Part shown: positions 55,517 through 64,000 of the stretch, piece by piece
Layout: each line of letters starts with the position of its first letter
How positions within the stretch are numbered: the stretch's first letter is position 1
Assembly: GCA_030248195.1 (NCBI GenBank)
Contig: JASAND010028291.1
Span: forward strand, 1-64,000
Direction of reading: 5' to 3'
DNA: 64,000 nucleotides
Origin: Trissonchulus latispiculum
Taxonomy: Eukaryota > Nematoda > Enoplea > Enoplida > Ironidae
Notes under the pieces: generated by a model
The model's input: the letters and a program-made list of their open reading frames with translations, nothing else
What the model was told of the DNA's origin: nothing
The model's database searches: none
Translations under genes and position numbers: made by a program

Positions 55517-56293
55517 GTAGATTACTAATTAAAAGTAGAATTCGCAAATACAACGACGCAGAGGAAATGAGGGTACAGCAGCACGTCTACAATCTTTTAC
55601 TAACTTAAAATCTGCAGGTATTCCTGCCTACCCTAACGCGATGGAAAACAAAAACAATAAATTTATTAGCAAGATTCACTTCTGATAACCATCAACAACC
55701 AACAATAAATGTAAATATGGCATTTAGTAATGTAGTTCAGTATTATATTCACATCCACCACCGTATTCATCAAATTAAAAGGGCGTCCATCTCTGATGGT
55801 TGTTTCTTGGAATACTTGACCTGAAACCCAATAAAAACAAGGTAAAACAAATCAAACGCACAAAAATCTCAGCTGCCGATTTTACAATAATAAGTAGGTT
55901 GAAAAAGGTGTCTTCGTTTGAAGAATAATTCTAAGAAATTTGGCAACTAAATTACTCCAAAATCATCAAAATCAGATATGGCAAACAAAAGAACCGAAGA
56001 ATTATTCTTCTTCAATCAAAAGCAAACTGCAAGAGGACCTAGGCAGTCGATCATAATACCGCACAAACCGGGATGTTCCTATATGACTGGATTTTGCGTG
56101 AGCAACTTTAAGTAAACTTTAGTCAAATGTAAAAAAACAGACTAAACTACGGACTTCTGATTGCACGAAAATACTGTTATCGCGAAATGTGTCAAAAACA
56201 TCAGTGAAAATTAGTATGCTTAGCAATTAATTAACAAAGTTAACTATGATAGCTCATATTCCACCTAATACCAAGTGTACAACGAGGGTTAAG

Positions 56294-58331
56294 TTACACA
56301 GGTATACTAACATCAGACTCATCGATGGACGAAGGGGTCGGCCCAGGTGGCAGCGCAATCTCACTGACACAGGCAGTCGGAGCCACGCTTGACTGTATTG
56401 AGGAAACAGCAGAATGAGGAACGTTGATTACCGCCGCTGCAGATACTGTATAGAATGACTGGTGCGGAGCTGAAGGAATTACAGTAGCCACATTAGGAGT
56501 CGGTTGGCGCAATCCCAGAGGAGGCCGGGCAGAATCGGCAGACCGAATATTGGTCAAATGAGACGGGAAGGGTGTCATAGGATGTGGCTCAGGCTGCCTG
56601 TACGCTCTGCCGCTAACATCAAAGCACGAACCCTGGTTTGTGTGGTTCCCAGATCGGTCATGATAAGGCAAAGGAACCCTCACCCGATTAGCACCATTCT
56701 CCAAGGGAACAAATGGAGCAGGTCGAACGGCAGGTGCGCCAGGACCAGGCCCAGACGGATATCTGGGCTGCACGTAATGCTGTGGTGGCGGGGGTCTCAG
56801 AGGAGGTTTGCCAGAATACGGAGGTTGCGACGACTGAACATGATGATAGTCCTTAGACCAAGCTGGCGGAGAAGCCCTCGTCTGATGGTGATCAGCGAGA
56901 CCAGCAGGGCGTGGTCCAACCGCTTCAGCGGGCGAAACGACTGGCAAATCCAACAGAGATGGGATAGGAGGACGTGAACCAGTTGGTCTCACCGGCTGCT
57001 GTGATGGTACCGGTTGCGCAGAGGCTGGGCGAACAGGGTTCTCATGCTGAGGGTAGTTATGGGTAGCTGGTGGCAGTTGCCTGTAGCCTGGAGCAGGGGT
57101 TCTTGCAGTCACCGGGGGATTGACTGGAACTGGGGAGGGACCACAGGAATATGGGTTCGAGGCAGGTGGTCCATAAGGACGAGGTGGTGGTGGACCACGC
57201 GCAGGTTGCACAGAATGTGGTGATGGCCCGACTGAACGAACTGGCCCATAAGAATTAGGAGGCTGCGGATTAGGATAACCACTATACGGTTGAACAACTG
57301 GTTGCTGCTGCTGTTGCTGTTGATGGTGCTGTTGGTGCAGCATTGGTGGAGCACCATAGATAGCCGCGGGAGCAGGAGCACGAACTCCAAGAGGAGCAGG
57401 AGTCGGAGTAGGAGTATGGTTAGAAACAGGAGCAAAATCCGTAGCAGGAGCCGAAACAGGTGCAGTAGAAGGAGCCATAGCATACCCAAGAGACGATGTA
57501 ACAGTAGGCGCAGAAACAGAAAATCCGGGTCCTGCAGCAGCAGAAGGAGCAGGTGCAACAACAGGTCCAGGACCAGAAAAAGCAGGCACAACAGGAGCCG
57601 GGTGAGAGCTAGCCGTCGATACAGGTGGTTGCATTCGGGCCGAATAGAACGTCGGCGGCTGCGAATAGACTGTTACAGGAGGGGGAGGCATCGCTACAGA
57701 GGAAGGAGGAGGATGCCGACTGCTGTGAGCAACAGGCCCCGTTGGCTGCTGTTGCTGGGGTATCGGTAATACCACTTGCATAGGTCTAATTTGCGGAGTC
57801 TGTGTCACCAGGGAAGATTGAGGCACAGGGACAGCCGGAGGCATTATTGGCAGGCGTTGTGGTGGTGGTGCACCGTTGTCAGGCCTGACAGCTTGATAGA
57901 CCTGTACAGGAGCCGTTAACGTCGTAGACGGCGCCATCGCAATCTGACTGGTCTGGTAGAACAGCTGGGATCCATGGGATCCCAACAAATCCGTGCCAGA
58001 GGATAACTGTGGTTGCTCAGACACGGCGGGGTCAGCCTCTGAGGAAGTGGCACACACAGCGGCCATATAATTTGCCATCATGCTAGCAAACAGACCGCAC
58101 TGAAGCATCGCAGCCATCGAGCTGGCCGGATCCGATTGGTTATCAGTAGCAGTAGTCGTAGTAGTAGTAGTTGTGACAGTCTCAGTGGTGGAGGCGTCAA
58201 CAGGTTTGGAGTCGGCCACACTGGAGGGGACTGCTGAGGTTGCCGTAAAGGATACATTGGTGCAGGGAGCCTCCCAGCCAATCAAACTGGACTCGACAGG
58301 GCCCTCCAGATCCAGCTGAATAACGGGAACT
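56294..58331 (-). CDS. Proline-rich exon (about 680 residues)
   Basis: It opens after TTTGTTTCAG with VPVIQLDLEGPVESSLIGWE, then Thr/Ser-rich sequence, a short hydrophobic stretch (MLQCGLFASMMANYMAAVCA), and a long disordered region rich in Pro, Ser, Ala and Gln with a Gln/His run (HQQHHQQQQQQQ). The end reads ALPPGPTPSSIDESDVSIPV. Antisense frames here are shadows. It could be the last exon of the phosphatase (phases fit) or part of a separate gene. The composition resembles RNA-binding or condensate-forming proteins but no domain is recognised. Confidence 0.75.
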
Positions 58332-61300
58332 CTGAAACAAAAACAAAAGTAAATAGTGATGGTCGGGCACATAATTATGAGATGACCAGTTAATAGTAGT
58401 TACGTTAACTGCTTATAAAATTGGCCTCATGTCAATGTATGGTAGGGATTCAGGATATTGCCGAAGTCAACAGGACTTGCCATTGAGATATGCCACTACT
58501 CTAACAATATCTAGTATGGACTCTAAGGGCAGACGTACTACAACGACTAAAGCTGCACTGTAAACTACTGTTGTGGATGGAGGACGATATCAATAGAAAA
58601 TTACTAGTCGCCAATTTAAGACGGGCCTAGGAAATTGCTTGATTATAGCAAGAGTACATAATAGATAAGAGTGTGACAGCTGGCAGACTCTATGTTATCA
58701 GCTCTCGAGCCTTGCTCTGCAAGCTAACGGCCCACCCCCCCCCCCCGCAATTGCGTACCTAGTGGACCCCCCCGCAAATGAGTACCTAGTACGCAATTGC
58801 GTATGCTCACTCTTTTCTATAGGAAGGCACCCCCCCCCGCAAATGTGACCTATCATTCGACCCCCCCCCAGGCAAAACAGACCCATAACTTTTTCAACAG
58901 ACGAAGGATAGGTCACATTTGCGGGGGGGGGGGTGGCTTACTATAGAAAAAGTGAGCATACGCAACTGCGTACTGGGTACTGATTTGCGGGGGGGGTCCT
59001 CTAGGTACGCAAAAGCGGGAGGGGGGCCGTTAGCGTGCAGAGCATGGCTCGAGAGCTGATAACATAGAGCCTGCCAGCTGTCACACTCTTATCTATTATG
59101 TACTCTTGATTATAGTTCTGGCCATACGACTGGCCGGCTACCAATACAACTGGACATACAATCAACATGAACAATGAAGTGACAACATGGTGGCGATTTT
59201 CTGCAGCCTCAAACTTTCGAATATGGAAATCAGATCCGACCGTATGCAGACTGTACAAAGACGTTGAATTTCCTTTGTTCATGACAGAAATGGGGTATGC
59301 GGATTTTAGATTTTTAGGATTTTGCCCCGTCACGAGCACGCAATAAATTGAGAGTACGACAAACGTTTAACTCAACGCAAATAAAGTGAAACATGTGCAC
59401 GGCTTGCTTCTAGTTTCCCCAGAAAATTCCGTAAGCACTATCTGAGTAGCTTGTCTCTGCAGAAAATATATATTGATCTTTCGTTGCTGCCTTTTTGTCG
59501 ACACACTGTTGTCTTCTTCAGAGCATACCATATTGGAAGGGATAGCTCTGAAGCGAAATATATGGAGAGAAGTTTGGCACATGATTATTATTCAAACGCT
59601 ATAAGCAAGAATGTTACGAAATGCTAACCTGTATGCAGGTTTTCTCAATCTGCACAAAAAGTTATGGTTTGTAAAGTTAGTGACTAACTGTCTTCAAACA
59701 AACATTTGTAAAATTCAAAAGGGACTAGTTAATCTGCCTGCGGCGGTTGTCAAACCCTGGTAAGAAGCTAACAAGTAAAGTTTTGCAAACTCTCCACTTT
59801 TTGATCTGTGATAAATTGTATGTGTAAAGCTGCTAAATATAAGCAGTATGAGTGTTTTCCCAACGATTAATTTTTCATTCCTTTTTTGAGCAATTCATTG
59901 TATTTCCAAAAATCTTACAATCTGCAAGATAAGGTTTATAGCTCCTGTAATGTGGTTGCTAATTAGTGCTCAATCAAAGCATTGTCTGAAAATTATGAAA
60001 TAAAAAGTTTCTAACAATAGCTGATGCTGTACTTGAAATTACAGCTAATTTTGCGCCACGAAGGTTCATTTTTAGGTGTACCGACACATTAAACAAAACT
60101 GCTCGAATAAACCGGATGTGATATGAGCGACTTTTGGGCCTCTCCGCAGCAGTCTGGCTGTACTCGGGCCGCTCGGGCTGCACTCAGGCCGTTCGGGCGT
60201 TGCTCGGGCTCCTCGGGCCGTGAATCGGGCTTCGGGCCGGGCTGGCCCGGGAAGCCCGGCCCGAGGAGGCTGGTTGGCCCGAGCCCCAGGCGAGAAATTT
60301 CTTAAAGGCAAAACCCTACTTGGTACCAGTTGGCAGAGTTCGAAAAGGATTTTGCCGCTACCGTGCAGAAGCAACAGAGCATAAGGATTCACTTATATTT
60401 CAGAGAATATGACGCGTGTCGTACTCTTATACAGCACTAGGCTTCTTGTGTGTTGACTCAAAGAACTGGTCTATCAGAAAATTTTGGTTTTTATCGAAAG
60501 ACTTACACAGACTGAACGGTCGATCAGGTTTTCTTATCAAGCTGTAAGCACCACAGAGCCAATCCAATTCTGGCAGGTTCTCCCAGTCCATAAATCTATC
60601 CATGGTTAATCAAAGGAGCATTTTGATTCTGTCACATCGTAGTGACGGAGGTACAGTTTTGATGCCTGCACATTCTGCAGCACGACAGTATAGTAGTACG
60701 TTAAAGTAGTTGCATGATGGTATTACCAGACGATAGGTTCACAGGGCCAGAATTGTCACACATAGGCACAGTTTTGCAAATAACCAACAAAAATTGATAA
60801 GTAGTATTGTCGGGTGAACAATGCAGTGAAATAAAACCAACGGACTTTTGTGGACGGTACAAATCGAAAAACATGGGACATAATATTGCAGCCACTGCTA
60901 CTCTAAGGAACAGGAAGTTGCCCAAAAAGCATGTCTTACAGGGTTATGCAACATGACATTCTAGTTATGATACAAGATACGGAAAAGTCGTTATAGTACT
61001 ATCTAGTACAAGATAAGTAAAGTCGTTATAGTTATATACTTTCTTCTTATTTCTTATTATGCAATTCTGAACACGATGCAGCTGGGTAGGCCACATACAA
61101 AGGGATAACAGTTTGATATAAAACTAATTCGAAAGCGCAGAAAACCGCCACCATATTCGGCCAGACTTTTAAACGACGACGTGGAAACTGATTTTATAAA
61201 GATTCAAAGTGACAAACTAATGAAGAACAAACTTACGAAGACAATCGCTTCTGTACATCGTATAAACTATTTATATACTCTTGGCGTTCTATACAGTGTC

Positions 61301-63954
61301 CACGTGCCATATTGAACGCTAAAATAGGAAGCAATAGTTTGTACTTTTGCACGCATTCATATCAGCTTCCATTGGATCCTTCAAAATCCTGAGATTTCAA
61401 AGATCGTTACAATTTTAAGCAATGAAGTAGAAAGATAAAGTCAAAACTATTTCGTTAAAGCTCGAAGAAACAACGACTTTATGTTGAATTTGTGTCTGTT
61501 TCAAAGCTTTAGAGCGCAAGCATAACGGGTGGATTGTTTGAAGTGAAGGTACACAACGACAGTTGTCAACACTGAAGGAATTAAACAATCAACGATATAC
61601 CTTGCAGCGCCCCATCAGCTGAAAAGCCCAATTTTTCTATCATATAGCGGCATATCAAATAACCACTTCGATTAACTCCATGTGTACAATGAACGCCTAT
61701 TAGAAGGTCTGAAACAATAAACTAAGTAACCATCAAACTAATTAATGTGCATAGTATTATTACTTCTCATTTAACTCTTCTTAGTTTCCAGGACGAGTAC
61801 CCAAAAAATACGTGTGACGTGTAATCAGTGTATTAACAAAAATGCCGCAGCAAGCGTTCTTGGTTTTGTAGAAACGGATACGTTCCGAAACTCCATGGCG
61901 ACGTTTTGTTATCTACAAACTTCAATTTTGGAAGCGCTTCGCCATCGTAGCTCCCTCATTTAATATATTCTAATGAAGAGATCCTATCTTAAGAAAACCA
62001 GTGACACATCCGGATTGAAAACCAGTCAATTGAAAATGACAAATCTTACTTCTAATTAAAGATTGTGTATAAACAACATTAGCATACCTCTATTTATATA
62101 AGTGCGTTCATAGTCTTCTATCCTACGAAAGAATCTAAAAACATCAAAAAATCATTGACGAAATGTATAATCCAGCAGTGCAAGAATGCACATTGTACAT
62201 GCAGGCTGATGCCAGCAATTATAAAAAAATCTTCGTTGCCCATTTACAAAAACTTTGATTTCAAAACTGAACAAACATAAAAGTAAACTAAACCACGAAA
62301 ATAGGCTGACATACGTGGAAACTACGTTCTCTGGGGGTATAACCTGGCCTGGGCAGTGCACTTTGGCATACTCCACACCCAGCGATGTTAGTATCTAAAA
62401 ATTAAAAATCAAACCGTCTACATTAGCTTACAAACTATCCCCAAATGAATGCTTCAGCATAATCAAATTATCAACACCTAATTTAAAATAATTAACAACA
62501 GCTTAGATTGGAATGTCCTTAGGTTATGGAACTTGACCATGCCAACAACAACTGAATTCCCTGTCGTGATGTCCGATGAAAAGTTAGCCTTATCGTTCTA
62601 TTTCAAACATAGAAAATATCAAAATAGTTACGTACTAAGGTTTGTCTACTCTGTTTCACTTTCTCGGCGTTAGGTGCAACCAACAGTGCCTAAGAGACTG
62701 AATAACTAAATATATACATAATTGTAAATTTGTCTTGAATCTACAGTAGCTGTAGCTGTAGCTGTAGCTCTACAAAGGAGGGATCCCCATTTTCATAATT
62801 AATGAATCAGCACAGGTAGTAACGTGAGAAACATATATACGTATACGTAAGGTATATTAGAGAAAAATAAAATGTACTAACATCAGGATCATAATATCGA
62901 TTAGTATTAGTAAGATCAATAACAAGACCGAGTCTACTGTTGCCAGAAGCAACCATCAATAGCAGATCATTCGGGGTAAACCTAAAAACAACCAGAGATG
63001 TTGTACAAGCTAAAGAACACCGGGCACGTGTATAAAAGATAAAGCCTCAAAAATGATTACTAAAAGACGGTTATATTAGAACAAATATTGCTACAAAATT
63101 AACTAAAAGCCAATATTTAAACAAACAAAGCAATCTACATCTCACCACTCTTCTTTTGATCTGAGCTTCCGACACAAATCCTAAAATAACATAAACAAGC
63201 ATAAATAAAACGTGAAGATCCAATGAAGGTGCTCAGTTCAAGTTGCCATGTGAAACTAAAATTAGGATCATCTACAGAACGGCACTGAAGCTCAGCAAAA
63301 CTACGTACGTAAAATTTGCAAAATAATTTAGCAATTCATGTGAAAAGCATTCTGCAACAAAGGATTTCAAGGAACTAACCGGTTTCAACGGGACTTTAAA
63401 ACAAATAAATCTGGTTCCGGCAATTCTGTTTCCCATTGGACAATAAATTTCCCATCTGAAATGAAACAAAAGAAGTTAGGAGATGCAGGAAAAATTACAA
63501 GATCATGTTAACAGTTTCAAGCTTCAGCTTTAACATAGTTCAATGTAGACGTAGCGAAGACACCAGTAAAGCTTTGATAGCTTTTAACTGCGAGGCTTGG
63601 CGAAGCATTAAATAAGATTTATGTACTCTTGATAAGATCCAGTCTTCTTATTTAGTGTTATTATAGCTGATGGCTCTGCCTCTTCGTCTGCGTGAGTCAG
63701 AGACGGTTTGGGTTTATCCAAAAAACAAAGAGAAGAAAAAAGAAAAAACAATTTTTCTGAAAAACCAAACCAGAAATCGTAAATAGAAACATAGCTGGCC
63801 TTGAAACGAATTAAATGTGAGGACTGCTGCGTACCTACGAAAGCATATGACTATATAAAATTTGAAACGTAAAATGTAAAACCAGAAAAAAGCAAAAAAT
63901 AATACCTATCCGGTAAACTTCGTTTCCCTCGCTTGTGAGGACGCCCTTCAAAGC
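56294..63954 (-). CDS. DUSP11: DUSP11/PIR1-type RNA 5'-triphosphatase/diphosphatase with proline-rich C-terminal tail (5' partial)
   Basis: Minus-strand exons: 63954-63906, 63455-63380, 63180-63146, 62981-62882, 62394-62315, 62134-62088, 61708-61601, 61318-61237, 60595-60509 and 58331-56294. All nine junctions keep one reading frame. Order of features: KRGKRSLPDRWEIYCPMGNR then IAGTRFICFKVPL; WFTPNDLLLMV; LGLVIDLTNTNRYYDPD; LGVEYAKVHCPGQVIPPENV; the catalytic loop LLIGVHCTHGVNRSGYLICR (HCx5RSG: nucleophile Cys, phosphate-binding Arg); MARGHCIERQEYINSLYDV. This is the atypical dual-specificity fold shared by DUSP11 and mRNA-capping triphosphatases. HCTHG-x-NR-(S/T)-G-Y-LICRY and RGH-x-IER point to DUSP11, which removes 5' phosphates from RNA in the nucleus. 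The last two exons add about 710 residues, mostly Pro/Ala/Ser/Gln. The N-terminus lies beyond the window. The phosphatase identity is secure; inclusion of the tail is inferred. Confidence 0.8.
58649..59108. mobile_element. MITE, CAAGAGTAC family, copy 4
   Basis: Ends are CAAGAGTACATAATAGATAA and its inverse. ATTATAG occurs at 58642-58648 and 59109-59115. The arms contain long C and G runs (ACCCCCCCCCCCCGCAA). Within the last intron of the phosphatase gene. Confidence 0.85.
59116..60508. other. Intron sequence with GC-rich patch
   Basis: Mostly AT-rich. 60145-60290 is a GC-rich patch of CTCGGGCCG/GGCCCGAG words. No exon between 58331 and 60509 was needed to keep the frame, and none is supported. 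Confidence 0.45.
61601..61708 (-). CDS. DUSP11: Catalytic exon of the DUSP11-like phosphatase
   Basis: Encodes DLLIGVHCTHGVNRSGYLIC and RYMIEKLGFSADGALQ between TTTCAG and GTATAT. The P-loop HCTHGVNRSG has all the catalytic elements (His-Cys, five residues, Arg-Ser), so the enzyme is predicted active. Confidence 0.92.
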
Positions 63955-64000
63955 CTAAAATAATGAAAACATGAGCAGTCGTGGAAGCAGTCGTCGATAA

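Noticed and set aside
56504..57769. Arg-rich and Trp-rich frames on the + strand
   Set aside because: Antisense shadows of the proline-rich minus-strand exon.
62640..62690. Possible extra phosphatase exon (ALLVAPNAEKVKQSRQ)
   Set aside because: The exons at 62882 and 62394 already join in phase and align continuously with the family; inserting this piece would interrupt the conserved YYDPD...LGVEY segment.

Overview
The window is nuclear DNA from an invertebrate animal. Genes are split into short exons with GT-AG introns, and the non-coding sequence is AT-rich and full of microsatellites, short inverted-repeat transposons and tRNA-derived SINE-like pieces. The recognisable genes (DEG/ENaC channels, BAG6, a DUSP11/PIR1-type RNA phosphatase) are animal genes. 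I cannot place the phylum from sequence alone.

Layout on the + strand: (1) about 1.8-27.1 kb, a large DEG/ENaC channel gene. The TM1 exon lies at 1.78-2.03 kb, and the cysteine-rich core and TM2 lie at 17.7-27.1 kb. Between them sit phase-compatible exons that include a C-type-lectin-like domain. (2) 29.1-30.6 kb, the C-terminal part of BAG6 in two GC-rich exons, just downstream of a decayed Ty3/gypsy gag and a hexamer satellite. (3) 40.7-42.8 kb, a four-exon protein with zinc-ribbon-like cysteine clusters at both ends. (4) 46.95-49.25 kb, a second and divergent DEG/ENaC gene, almost intronless.

On the - strand: (5) 37.07-31.75 kb, a six-exon gene I do not recognise. (6) 45.74-43.59 kb, a three-exon seven-bladed beta-propeller lactonase (6-phosphogluconolactonase type). 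It is divergent to channel 4 across about 1.2 kb. (7) about 63.95-56.29 kb, a DUSP11/PIR1-type RNA 5'-phosphatase that runs in frame into a proline-rich tail of about 690 residues. Its 5' end lies beyond the window.

Mobile DNA fills most introns and intergenic gaps. Several families can be bounded by terminal inverted repeats plus target-site duplications read directly from the sequence. They are a CAAGAGTAC family with 7-bp duplications (four clean copies), TTAA-flanked elements (two), hAT-like elements (one clean 8-bp duplication, one decayed), a 599-bp near-perfect palindrome with an 8-bp duplication, and a foldback built from GGATAGTCTAA repeats. A nested cluster at 34.45-35.85 kb holds two elements inserted side by side at the same 7-bp site inside a third. 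The genes do not form an operon or one pathway; the only shared theme is two DEG/ENaC channels.

All exon boundaries were derived by eye from splice consensus and reading phase, with no transcript evidence.
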